Shown piece after piece: positions 15,192 to 23,699 of a stretch of 64,000 nt of DNA; the first letter of the stretch is position 1, and every line of letters starts with the position of its first letter. The stretch is from NCBI RefSeq assembly GCF_023715105.1, contig NZ_JAMBNO010000001.1, forward strand, positions 124,001-188,000. Direction: 5' to 3'. The position numbers and the translations under genes were made by a program. The notes beneath the pieces were generated by a model. That model ran no database searches, was not told the origin of the DNA, and was given only the letters and a program-made list of their open reading frames with translations. The DNA comes from Hydrogenophaga intermedia (GTDB taxonomy: Bacteria; Pseudomonadota; Gammaproteobacteria; Burkholderiales; Burkholderiaceae_C).

Positions 15192-16501
15192 TGTCGGGCA
15201 TCGAACTCGCGGCCTGGTCGTTCCCGATCCTGCTGCTGATGATCTTCGTGCGCGTGCCCATCGGGCTCGCGATGCTGGTGTGCGGCCTGGGTGGCGCCTG
15301 GATGATCTACGGCAATGCCGCACCCATCCTGAACCAGCTCAAGCAGGTGACGTACAGCACCTTCTCGAACTACAACCTGTCGGTGATTCCGCTGTTCCTG
15401 CTGATGGGACAGTTCGCCGCGCTGGGCGGGCTGTCGCAGGCGCTGTTCAAGGCCGCCGAGGCCTGGATCGGCCACCGCAAGGGTGGTGTGGCCATGGCAG
15501 CGGTGGGCGCGTGCGCCGGCTTCGGCGCCATCTGCGGCTCGTCGCTCGCCACGGCGGCCACCATGGGCCAGGTGGCGCTGCCCGAGCTCAAACGCGCGGG
15601 CTACGCGGGCGGCATCTCCACCGCCACGCTGGCCGCCGGCGGCACGCTGGGGATCCTGATTCCGCCTTCGGTGGTGCTGGTGATCTACGCCATCCTGACC
15701 GAGCAGAACATTGCCAAGCTGTTCCTCGCGGCCTTCGTGCCCGGCATCCTGGCGGCGCTGGGCTACGTGATCGTGATCGCCATCTACGCCCGCGTGCGCC
15801 CGCAGGAGATGGGCACCATCCCGCCCATTCCCATGGCCGAGCGCTGGAAAGCCACCCTCAAGGTCTGGCCCGTGCTCACCATCTTCCTGGTGGTGGTCGG
15901 CGGTATCTATCTGGGCATCTTCACGCCCACCGAAGGCGCGGCCGTGGGTGCGTTTGGTACCGGGGTGGCGGCCTGGGCCTCGGGTGGGCTCAACTTCAAG
16001 ACGCTCAAGGGCGCGATCCTGGGCACCGCGGTGGCCACCGGCATGATTTTCATGATCGTGCTGGGTGCGGGTCTCTACAACACGTTCCTCGCGCTGTCGC
16101 AACTGCCGCAGGAAGCGGCACAGATGGTGGCCGGCTGGGGCCTGAGCCCGATCGTGGTGCTGGTGGCCATCCTGGTGATCTACGTGATCCTGGGCTGCTT
16201 CATGGACTCGCTGTCCATGATCCTGCTGACCATTCCCGTGTTCTTCCCGGTGGTGACCGCGCTCGATTTCGGCATGAGCCCGGAGCACTTCGCGATCTGG
16301 TTCGGCATTCTGGTGCTGATCGTGGTCGAGGTAGGGCTGATCACGCCACCGGTGGGCATGAACCTGTTCGTCATCAACAGCATGGCCAAGGACGTGCCCA
16401 TCATGGCCACCTACCGCGGCGTGCTGCCCTTCGTGGCCAGTGACTTCATCCGGACCGCGATCCTGGTGGCGTTCCCGGCGATCGTGACGTTCGTGCTGTA
16501 G
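15191..16501 (+). CDS. TRAP transporter large permease (DctM type)
   Basis: 436 residues, a very hydrophobic protein of the normal DctM length with about 12 membrane helices. Signature stretches: the N-terminal IFVRVPIGLAMLVCG, the loop GACAGFGAICGSSLATAATMG, the helix pair AAGGTLGILIPPSVVLVIYA, and the C-terminal EVGLITPPVGMNLFVIN. It provides the sodium-coupled elevator channel of the TRAP system. Last gene of the vanA-dctM run; it converges on the hybrid kinase genes with about 108 bp between stops. Confidence 0.9.
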   Translation: MSGIELAAWSFPILLLMIFVRVPIGLAMLVCGLGGAWMIYGNAAPILNQLKQVTYSTFSNYNLSVIPLFLLMGQFAALGGLSQALFKAAEAWIGHRKGGVAMAAVGACAGFGAICGSSLATAATMGQVALPELKRAGYAGGISTATLAAGGTLGILIPPSVVLVIYAILTEQNIAKLFLAAFVPGILAALGYVIVIAIYARVRPQEMGTIPPIPMAERWKATLKVWPVLTIFLVVVGGIYLGIFTPTEGAAVGAFGTGVAAWASGGLNFKTLKGAILGTAVATGMIFMIVLGAGLYNTFLALSQLPQEAAQMVAGWGLSPIVVLVAILVIYVILGCFMDSLSMILLTIPVFFPVVTALDFGMSPEHFAIWFGILVLIVVEVGLITPPVGMNLFVINSMAKDVPIMATYRGVLPFVASDFIRTAILVAFPAIVTFVL

Positions 16502-16531
16502 CGCTCGGGTTCAGCCTGCCGCACGGCGCAC

Positions 16532-16547
16532 GGCCCCGTCGGGGGCC
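16532..16547. terminator. Hairpin between convergent dctM and kinase genes
   Basis: GGCCCC-GTCG-GGGGCC forms a perfect 6-bp GC stem in the 108-bp convergent gap. There is no T-run, so it could only be a weak or Rho-assisted terminator. Confidence 0.25.
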
Positions 16548-16609
16548 TGTCCGCCGCGCGGCAAGGCACCGTCGGGCAGGCTTCGCTCTCCGGCCCGGAT
16601 GCGGATTCC

Positions 16610-18301
16610 TCAGACGCAGGTTTGCAGGAATTGCTGCAGCGCATCGGCAGTCACCGGCTTGTGAAGCAGGGTGAAGCCGTGACGTCGCGCCTGCTCCATG
16701 CGTTCGGCGGAGACATCGCCCGTGACCATGCAAACGGGCAGGGGGCGTGGCCGGCGCAGGCGCAATCGCTGCAGCAACGCCAGCCCGTCCATCGATGGGT
16801 CGAGCATGTAGTCGCAGATGACGGCGTCGATGCGCTCTGGCTCGGCCTCGCACAGGCGAATCGCCTCGGCCGCGCTGGTGGCGCTCAGCGTGTGGTGTCC
16901 CCAGGATCCCAGCAGCCGGGACATGGCTTGAAGCACATGGTCGTCGTCGTCGACGAGCAGGACGTTGCATCGCACCGCATGCCCGGTCTGCACGACTTTC
17001 TCGCTTGCCGTGACGCCGTACTCGGCAACGAGTTCGTCCAGCACGGGTTGCAGTGGGGTGGGAACCCCGTGTGTTGGTGCCTGATGGGCGCCGTGCCGGG
17101 GGGCGCCAAGCAGCCTTTCCAGCAGCACCACCAGGCTGTCCAGAGAGGCACGCATGTGCTGAACGATCGAGCGCAACGACGTCGTGTCCGGTTTGCGTGG
17201 AGAGCGGCAAAGCGTCTCTATCGTTGTCAGGAACAAGCCCAGCGAATGAATGGGTTGGCGCAAGTCGTGGCTGGCCGACGCCAGGAGAACCGATTTGTCG
17301 CGGTCTGCGGCTTCGGCGCGGGTGGTCTGCTGGCGCAGATCACCGATGAGCCTGTCGATGCGTCGCTGTGCCTGGTGGCGATAGCTCATGTCCTGCATCA
17401 CCTCGGCATGGCAGATCTCATCGTCATCCATGAACGCGACAGACTGGATCTGCAAGGGAGGCTTGCCGCCCGCAGCCGGCGTGAGACACAGATGCAAGTC
17501 TTCGGGGACGGCATCGCCAGACTCGGGCCCGGTGCCTGGAACGCCCATCATCTGCAGCACCCTGGCCAATGGTTGGCCCACCATGTGCTCGCGCGTCAGG
17601 CCCGCCTGGCGACAGGCAACCGGGTTGGCATCGACAATCACGCCCCTTTCATGAAGCAGAATGCCCTCGATACCCGCCTCGAACAAGGCGTCCAGGCGTT
17701 CCAGCGTCTGGCGCAGTGCCACCATACCGCGATGCCTGAGGGTGACGTCCCGGGTGAGCGTGGCCATCTTTGAGAGCCGCCCCTGGGCGTCCTTGATCGG
17801 CCAGAGCAGGATGCCCATGACGCGATCCTCGCCGTTGCTGTCGTGCAGCATGCGCTCGTAGCGCACCGGCTCCCGCGTTCGAAAGAGTTCCTGCCTGGGG
17901 GCGGCGGTCAACGCGTAGTTGTCCTCCCCCATCACCAAACGCACCTGTCGACCCTGTGCGTCGTCTGGCGTCACACCAAAGAAGCTGGCGTAGGCGGCAT
18001 TGACGAAGAGCATGTTCTCTTCGTGATCGATCATCGAGATCGGCTCCTGCAGCTGATCCAGGGTGTGTCGCAGCCGTTCGAGCGTCAGCGACCGTCGCGC
18101 GTGTGCCGACTCGAGCGATGAGAGGTCGACGAAGGTGCAAATCCAGTCACTGCCACTCGCCGCGGGTGAGAAGTCGGCGTGAAGCAGCAGATCTGTTCCG
18201 GGCATACCCGGGCGCGCAAAGCGCAGCCGTCCCTGAAAAGCTTGTCCTTGGGCCAGGCATTCGGGGGCAGACGCTGCCCACCGACGTCGAAAGCGGCGCA
18301 A
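16610..18301 (-). CDS. Hybrid sensor protein with PAS, dimerisation and receiver domains but no HATPase domain; apparent frameshift
   Basis: The open frame from TTG 18301 gives 563 residues. PAS-like regions cover about 75-300 (e.g. MIDHEENMLFVNAAYASFFG). A phospho-acceptor helix follows with ASHDLRQPIHSLGLF (about 345). The next segment passes directly from LLERLLGAPRHG into a receiver domain with VLLVDDDDHVLQ, VICDYMLDP and LLHKPV. The N, G1 and G2 boxes of the HATPase domain are absent, unlike in the tandem upstream kinase. The natural start is probably ATG 18435, which overlaps the upstream stop (ATGA), but that frame ends at 18085; one missing base near the A4 run at 18300-18303 would join it to this frame. 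Pseudogene, decoy phosphoacceptor or sequence error are all possible. Confidence 0.7.
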   Translation of the reverse strand: MRRFRRRWAASAPECLAQGQAFQGRLRFARPGMPGTDLLLHADFSPAASGSDWICTFVDLSSLESAHARRSLTLERLRHTLDQLQEPISMIDHEENMLFVNAAYASFFGVTPDDAQGRQVRLVMGEDNYALTAAPRQELFRTREPVRYERMLHDSNGEDRVMGILLWPIKDAQGRLSKMATLTRDVTLRHRGMVALRQTLERLDALFEAGIEGILLHERGVIVDANPVACRQAGLTREHMVGQPLARVLQMMGVPGTGPESGDAVPEDLHLCLTPAAGGKPPLQIQSVAFMDDDEICHAEVMQDMSYRHQAQRRIDRLIGDLRQQTTRAEAADRDKSVLLASASHDLRQPIHSLGLFLTTIETLCRSPRKPDTTSLRSIVQHMRASLDSLVVLLERLLGAPRHGAHQAPTHGVPTPLQPVLDELVAEYGVTASEKVVQTGHAVRCNVLLVDDDDHVLQAMSRLLGSWGHHTLSATSAAEAIRLCEAEPERIDAVICDYMLDPSMDGLALLQRLRLRRPRPLPVCMVTGDVSAERMEQARRHGFTLLHKPVTADALQQFLQTCV

Positions 18302-18431
18302 AACCTGCCCTCTTGCAGATCGGCTTGATGGAGCAAGGCCCTCAGCGAAGCGTTGGCGCCCAACTGCCAGGGCGATGTCCTCAGCCAGGCAGCCGGTACA
18401 TCGCAGGCGTCAATGTCCTCGACAGACAAGG

Positions 18432-20687
18432 TCATGGCAGCCCCTGTTCGAGAACCCATTGAAGGGCATCGTGCCGCACAGGCTTGTGCAGCACCGACAG
18501 ACCTCTTTCCTGCAGCTCACGCGCCACCGGCGCGGAGGTGTCGGCTGTGAAGATGTACACCGGCACCGGCCGCAGGATGCAGGCCCGGATGGCGTCGATG
18601 AACTCCGTGGCGTTGATGTCTTGTCCCAGGTGGTAGTCCGACAGAACGAGATCGATCTCTGCCGATTGGCTGATGGCCAGCACGATGGCCTCGTCGGCGC
18701 TGGCGGCACACCACACCTCGTGCCCCCAGGCCTGCAGCAGTTCCTGCATGGCCAGCAGAACGGTCGGGTCGTCGTCGATGACGAGCACGTGGCGCCGGGT
18801 GAACCCGGCGTGCATGTTGCCCGGTGTGAGCGTTTTTGCCACGGTTGTCTCTGAAGGCTGCGCCGAATCGCAGCGCGGCAACGTGATCGAGAGCATGGAA
18901 CCGCGCCCCAGGGTGGATCGCACCTTCAGCGCGGCGCCAAGTAGCCTGGCGGAGCGCTTCACGATGGACAAGCCCAGCCCGAGACCCCGGAGTCCGCCGG
19001 CGGAATCGGCCGCGGGCTGCAACTGGTAGAACTCGTTGAAGATGGCGTCGAATTGGTCGGAAGGAATGCCGATGCCGGAATCCCACACCTGAATTTCGAC
19101 CGAATCACCCCGTGTGCGCGCGCCGACCAGCACGCGCCCTTGGCGCGTGTAGCGGATGGCGTTGGAGACCAGGTTGTCCAGAATCCGGCGCAAGATGACC
19201 GCGTCGGTGCGAACCCAGCGGCTGGTTTGCACCACGTCCAGGCGAAGGCCTTTGGCAATTGCCGATTCGGCAAAGTCGGCTTCGATGTCGCCGAACAGGG
19301 CACCCAGGGACAGGGGCGATGGATGTACCGCCACCGCGTTGGCGTCGAGCCGTGAGATGTCGAGCAGCGAGTTGAGGAGTCGGCTCAACGTGTCCAGCGA
19401 CGATCGCATGCGATTCGTCACCTCCTCCAGCGTGGACGTTTGCAAACGAGGCGACTGGACGAGCGCCTCCATGCTGGACAGAAACAGACCGATGACATGA
19501 ACCGGCTGGCGCAGGTCATGGCCGGCCGCTGACAGGAACAAGGACTTCGCGCGGTCGGCCGATTCGGCCCTCTCCATCTGGCTGCGCAAGTCGGTGATCA
19601 GCTTCTGGATGCGCGCTTGCGTGTCCTTGCGATCACGCACGTCGCGCAGGATCGCCATCTGCATCTGTCTGCCTTGACGTTGCACGGAGCGTCCGATGAG
19701 TTCCACCGCAACGCGTGCGCCCGCGCTGTCGACAAGGTCGCACTCAAAGGCGTCGTGTGAAGCCCGTCCCTCGCGTTCACGGTAAGCCTGCCGGCTCTCC
19801 GGGGCAATCAGGTCTGCAAACCGTCGCTGGCGAAGCGCATCGGCCGTGGTGGCCAGCAAGCGGCAGGCGGAAGGATTGGCATCTACGACCTGATGGCCTT
19901 CGTGCACCACGATGCCGTCGCTGCTGGCTGTGACAAAGCGTCGAAGCCGGGTCTCGGATAGCCGCAGTTCGCTCATCGTTTCGTGATATGCCGTGGTTTC
20001 CAGCGCATCGATCAAATGGCCGCTGGCATTGCCAGCGTCGTCGAACAGGCTGCGCAGATGGCCCTCGAGCACGCGCGCCTTGCCCTCGGTGTCGGTGACG
20101 TGCCAGGCGAAGGGAACCGCCTGCCCTTGTGCGCACTGCGGCAACAACCCCTGCAGGTTGGCGTAGATCCTCGGTCCGAACAGCGTCAACGCATCGCGGC
20201 CCACGGCGCCGGCTGTCTGCGACGTGACCAGATGGAGCAGGGCGCCACTGGCGAAGGCGCAGCGAAGCCACGGCCCTGTATCGAGCTGGATGATCAACAG
20301 CGGAAGACCGTCGACCATCTCTTGCAGCATGCTCAAGCGATGATCGGTAGCGCTCTGGGTACGGTGCAGATCGCTGGTGTCCGCCATCTGGCAGACATGC
20401 AGGCGGCGGGCCGCTTGCCAATGCCCGGCACAGTGCAGGTGGACGGCGTTTTCTCGCCCGTTGCCCTGAAGCTCGAGGGCCAGTGCAAAGGACTCTGGCC
20501 GCCCCAGCGCACGGCGCAGCGCCTCGCGCGAGGCCGGTTCGAGGATGGACAGATCGGACCACCGTCCGCGCCCTCGGGCCTGCAGTTCGGCGGCGCGCGC
20601 GCTGATGCCAGTCACCTCGCACGCATGGGTGATGTCGAGGCGAATGCCCGGCCAGGAGACTTCCATGGGGGAGGCGTGCGCGTCCAT
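18432..20687 (-). CDS. PAS-containing hybrid histidine kinase with C-terminal receiver
   Basis: About 751 residues from ATG 20687 (ATG 20666 also possible; longer starts would cover the dctP promoter). Order: PAS-like regions (about 10-330), a PAS near 250-330 (IVVHEGHQVVDANPSACRLL), coiled coil, HisKA with AAGHDLRQPVHVIGLFL (about 390), HATPase with NLVSNAIRYT (N box), DSGIGIPSDQF (G1) and GLGLGLSIVKR (G2), then a receiver with LVIDDDPTVLL, LVLSDYHLG and LHKPVR. No signal peptide or membrane helix is seen, so it is cytoplasmic. It lies opposite an orphan TRAP binding protein and upstream of a degenerate paralogue. The partner regulator is not in the window. Confidence 0.85.
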   Translation of the reverse strand: MDAHASPMEVSWPGIRLDITHACEVTGISARAAELQARGRGRWSDLSILEPASREALRRALGRPESFALALELQGNGRENAVHLHCAGHWQAARRLHVCQMADTSDLHRTQSATDHRLSMLQEMVDGLPLLIIQLDTGPWLRCAFASGALLHLVTSQTAGAVGRDALTLFGPRIYANLQGLLPQCAQGQAVPFAWHVTDTEGKARVLEGHLRSLFDDAGNASGHLIDALETTAYHETMSELRLSETRLRRFVTASSDGIVVHEGHQVVDANPSACRLLATTADALRQRRFADLIAPESRQAYREREGRASHDAFECDLVDSAGARVAVELIGRSVQRQGRQMQMAILRDVRDRKDTQARIQKLITDLRSQMERAESADRAKSLFLSAAGHDLRQPVHVIGLFLSSMEALVQSPRLQTSTLEEVTNRMRSSLDTLSRLLNSLLDISRLDANAVAVHPSPLSLGALFGDIEADFAESAIAKGLRLDVVQTSRWVRTDAVILRRILDNLVSNAIRYTRQGRVLVGARTRGDSVEIQVWDSGIGIPSDQFDAIFNEFYQLQPAADSAGGLRGLGLGLSIVKRSARLLGAALKVRSTLGRGSMLSITLPRCDSAQPSETTVAKTLTPGNMHAGFTRRHVLVIDDDPTVLLAMQELLQAWGHEVWCAASADEAIVLAISQSAEIDLVLSDYHLGQDINATEFIDAIRACILRPVPVYIFTADTSAPVARELQERGLSVLHKPVRHDALQWVLEQGLP

Positions 20688-20862
20688 CGGGTCCGTCGGA
20701 ATGTCGAGCGGATTCTCGGGGCTGGTGGGAATTCTGGGAAGCTGTGGGCGAACCGCGACGGCGCCTGCCCTGCGTTCCCTTGGGCGCAACAGGCCGTCTG
20801 GTGATTTAATGGACCCACTGGGGCGGTACTTGCGATCAACGTGTTGTTCTTCAGGGGAGAAC

Positions 20863-21951
20863 ATGAACAAGCGTGACTTGCTGCGGTGGGCGGTGTCGAC
20901 GGCCGGGGTGTGTGCGGCGCCCGTGTTGGCCACCCCGGGGAAGGCGTATCGGCTCACGGTTGCTGCGGTGCACCCAACCACCACCCCGTGGGTCAAATTG
21001 ATTGCGGAGCAGTTCGTGCCCGAGGTGCGTGAGCGTGTGGCCTCGCTCGGGCCTGGCTGGTCGGTGGAATGGAGCGAGTTCTACGGCGGCCAGCTCTACA
21101 AGATGAATGCCTCCCTCACCAGCGTGGCCGATGGCATTGCCGATATCGGCTGGGTGCTGGCGGCCTCCGAGGCGTCGCGACTGCCCCTCGCGCAGTTCAG
21201 CGCCGCCATGCCATTTGCCTGCACCGATCTGCGCGTGGTGCTCGACACCATCAACGAACTCAATGCCACCATTCCCGATCTGGCCGCGGAATGGGAGCGC
21301 AACGGACTGGTGTTTCTGGGCGCGAACGCCACCGACAGCTACCACCTGTTCACCAAACAGCCCGCGAGTGGATACGCCGATCTGCGAGGACGACGCATCA
21401 GCGCACCCGGTGCATTGGCACTGTGGCTGCAGGGCTCCAACGCCGTGGCGGTGGACGGCGCGCTCAGCACGTATTACACGGATATCCAGACGGGCGTCAG
21501 CGATGGCGCGCTCACGATTGCCTCAGGTGCATTGCCGTTGCGCATCCATGAGGTGGCGCCGCATGTGTCGTTGGTGGATCTGGGGTGCTTCTTTGGCGGC
21601 GGTCTCGCGATGAACAAGAAACGCTTCGACGCCATGCCCAAGGAAGTGCAGCACATCCTGCGCGAGGCCGGGCAGCGGTACTCCGTCGAAGTCGGCAAGC
21701 TGGTGGCGCAACGCTACGAAGACAGTCTGCAGGCGCTGCAGGCGCCACGTTCGGGCGGCGCTCCTGTCACGGTGCGTCGCTGGAGCGATGCCGAGCGTGT
21801 GCAATGGGCGCGCAACCTGCCCCGTCTGGCCACCGATTGGGTGGGGCTGCAGCGCTCGCCAGCCGCGGCGCGGAACATCGTGCGCGCTTACATGAACGGC
21901 TTGCGCCGGCGCGGGGCAAAGCCGCTGCGCGATTGGGACCGGGAGCTGTAG
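20863..21951 (+). CDS. Orphan TRAP-type solute-binding protein
   Basis: 362 residues with a short signal sequence (MNKRDLLRWAVSTAG...APVLA, possibly Tat-like). The DctP fold is visible in GWSVEWSEFYGGQLYKMNASLTSVADGIADIGWV, MPFACTDLRVVLDTINEL, LRGRRISAPGALALWLQGSNAV and FFGGGLAMNKKRFDAMP. AGGGGAGA precedes the ATG by 6 nt. No DctQ or DctM follows; the next gene is on the other strand. It diverges from the hybrid kinase gene across 175 bp. An orphan binding protein can borrow another permease (the dctQM at 14673 is a candidate) or serve a sensor; the choice is open. Confidence 0.82.
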   Translation: MNKRDLLRWAVSTAGVCAAPVLATPGKAYRLTVAAVHPTTTPWVKLIAEQFVPEVRERVASLGPGWSVEWSEFYGGQLYKMNASLTSVADGIADIGWVLAASEASRLPLAQFSAAMPFACTDLRVVLDTINELNATIPDLAAEWERNGLVFLGANATDSYHLFTKQPASGYADLRGRRISAPGALALWLQGSNAVAVDGALSTYYTDIQTGVSDGALTIASGALPLRIHEVAPHVSLVDLGCFFGGGLAMNKKRFDAMPKEVQHILREAGQRYSVEVGKLVAQRYEDSLQALQAPRSGGAPVTVRRWSDAERVQWARNLPRLATDWVGLQRSPAAARNIVRAYMNGLRRRGAKPLRDWDREL

Positions 21952-21963
21952 TCCGCAGCGACC

Positions 21964-22869
21964 TCACCGCGGCGCAACGGCTTTCAACGTCTCGCGAATC
22001 AGATCGATCGTGGATTGCTGCGTCAGCGTGGCGGGACGCTGGGCGCTCGTGGCCAGACTCAGGCGGGTGCGCATCGGGGGATCGATGCCGCGCAGGCGGT
22101 AGGCCGATGGTCGGATGGAGCTGGCCACCGCGTTGTCCGACAGCAGGGCTGCGCCGGCGCCATCGGCGACGAGATCGAGGATGGCGGAGACGCCATCGAT
22201 CTCCAGCGCCACGTTCGGGCGATAGCCGAGCGCTGCCAGCTCCCGCTCCACCTGCATGCGTACCGCGTTGGGTCGGCTCGGGATGATCAGCGGCACCTCG
22301 GCCAGCTCGCGCAGGGGCATGGGCGGGGGCGGGGGCTCCTCGCTCAAGCCGGGCGGGCGCTGCAGCACGAGCCAGAGCTCCTCCTCCCGCAAGGGCTGGA
22401 TCTCGATCTCGGGCAGCGGCTGGGCGTTGTACAGCACCGCAATGTCCAGTCGCCCGGTGAGCAGCCATTCCTGCATGGTGACCGACAGCCCTTCGCTGAT
22501 CGACAGGCTGGCTTGCGGCAGCTTCTGACGAAAAGCCCGCGTGAGCGGCACCGCCAGCACGCGCGCCAGGCTGGGCGGCAGGCCGATGGCGACCCGCCCC
22601 GCGAGGGCGCCGCGCACGCGACCCAGCTCCTCCTTGGCGCGCTCCACCTGGTGCAGGATGCCGCGGCCGTGCGCCAGCAGCAGCTTGCCTGCTTCCGTGG
22701 GTGTGGCGCCGCGGCCGTTGCGCACCAGCAGGGTCTGGCGCAGCTCAACCTCGAGCAGGCGCACCTGGCGCGAGAGGGCTGGCTGGGCGACATCCAGCGC
22801 GATGGCCGCGCGCGTGAAGCTGCCGAGCTCGGCCACGCGCACGAAGTATTCGAGTTGCTTCAAGTCCAT
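21964..22869 (-). CDS. LysR-family regulator of the protocatechuate 4,5-cleavage operon
   Basis: 301 residues. The N-terminal helix-turn-helix reads LEYFVRVAELGSFTRAAIALDVAQPALSRQVRLLE, followed by the usual linker helix and a periplasmic-binding-like effector domain (about 90-295), with an unusual run of six prolines near residue 200. It is divergent from the lig/pmd operon with 94 bp between starts, containing an inverted repeat at 22874-22895. LysR proteins of such operons (PmdR of Comamonas, LigR of Sphingobium) activate in response to a pathway intermediate. The role is inferred from position. Confidence 0.87.
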   Translation of the reverse strand: MDLKQLEYFVRVAELGSFTRAAIALDVAQPALSRQVRLLEVELRQTLLVRNGRGATPTEAGKLLLAHGRGILHQVERAKEELGRVRGALAGRVAIGLPPSLARVLAVPLTRAFRQKLPQASLSISEGLSVTMQEWLLTGRLDIAVLYNAQPLPEIEIQPLREEELWLVLQRPPGLSEEPPPPPMPLRELAEVPLIIPSRPNAVRMQVERELAALGYRPNVALEIDGVSAILDLVADGAGAALLSDNAVASSIRPSAYRLRGIDPPMRTRLSLATSAQRPATLTQQSTIDLIRETLKAVAPR

Positions 22870-22873
22870 GGGT

Positions 22874-22895
22874 ATCCGATCGCTAGGTATCGGAT
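22874..22895. promoter_or_regulatory. Inverted repeat in the lysR/protocatechuate operon gap, candidate LysR box
   Basis: ATCCGAT and ATCGGAT are perfect 7-bp inverted arms separated by 8 bp, starting 5 bp upstream of the lysR ATG. This size and place fit a LysR recognition site that represses lysR and activates the divergent operon. A direct repeat CTAGC-TG-CTAGC follows at about 22902-22913. Confidence 0.5.
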
Positions 22896-22963
22896 TTTGT
22901 TCTAGCTGCTAGCCTGTCGTGTGGGTTTTCGCACAACGGCAGGCTGGCCACAATGGTCCCTCC

Positions 22964-23662
22964 ATGAGCGACACCCCGAACCGCACCGTGCGCGGCATTT
23001 CCTCCATGGCCACCCGGCAGGTGCTGGCCGATCTCACGTCCGCCCACACCGCGCGCACCGGGCAGGTCGTGGTCATCGAGTCGGTGGGCGGGGTGGACGC
23101 GGCGAAACGGGTGCAGGCCGGCGAAGCGTTCGACCTGGTGATCCTGGCCAGCGACGCGATCGACAAGCTCATCGCGGGCGGTCACCTGAAGCCCGGACGC
23201 ATCGACCTCGTGAGAAGCGGCGTGGCCGCCTGCGTGCGCGCCGGTGCTCCGGTGCCCGACCTCTCCAGTGAGGCTGCGGTGAAGGCCGCGGTGCTGGCGG
23301 CCGACAAAATCAGCTACTCCACCGGCCCGAGCGGTGTGGCGCTGCACAAGCTGTTCGAGCGCTGGGGCATCGCCGATGCGGTGGCCGGCAAGACGGTGCA
23401 GGCGCCGCCCGGCGTGCCGGTGGCCTCGCTGGTGGCCCGGGGTGAGGTCGCCCTCGGCTTCCAGCAACTCAGTGAACTGCTGCACGTCGAGGGCATCACC
23501 ATCGCCGGGCCGCTGCCCGAGCCGATCCAGATCACCACGGTGTTCAGCGCCGGCGTGGCGGTGAACACACCGCACGCCGACGCCGTGCACGCACTGCTGA
23601 CCTTCATGACCTCGCGCGAAGCCGATGCAGCCAAGCAGCGCCAGGGCATGGCGGCGGCCTGA
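22964..23662 (+). CDS. ModA-like substrate-binding-fold protein without signal peptide
   Basis: 232 residues from ATG 22964. The fold is that of ModA/SBP_bac_11 proteins (GGVDAAKRVQAGEAFDLVILAS, YSTGPSGVALHKLFERWGI, GVPVASLVARGEVALGFQQLSEL). The N-terminus MSDTPNRTVRGISSM has no hydrophobic core, so it should be cytoplasmic and not a transport component. No ABC permease or ATPase is nearby. It is the first gene of the protocatechuate 4,5-cleavage operon, 37 bp before the oxalomesaconate hydratase, where Comamonas pmd operons carry pmdU/pmdK. A role as 4-oxalomesaconate or PDC-side tautomerase or as a metabolite sensor is possible; none can be proven from sequence. Confidence 0.75.
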   Translation: MSDTPNRTVRGISSMATRQVLADLTSAHTARTGQVVVIESVGGVDAAKRVQAGEAFDLVILASDAIDKLIAGGHLKPGRIDLVRSGVAACVRAGAPVPDLSSEAAVKAAVLAADKISYSTGPSGVALHKLFERWGIADAVAGKTVQAPPGVPVASLVARGEVALGFQQLSELLHVEGITIAGPLPEPIQITTVFSAGVAVNTPHADAVHALLTFMTSREADAAKQRQGMAAA

Positions 23663-23699
23663 CATCTTTTTGCAGACACAACGGATCCGAGGAGACAAC

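Noticed and set aside
22964..23662. Annotation as the periplasmic component of a molybdate ABC transporter
   Set aside because: No signal peptide and no permease or ATPase genes nearby; it sits inside a catabolic enzyme operon.
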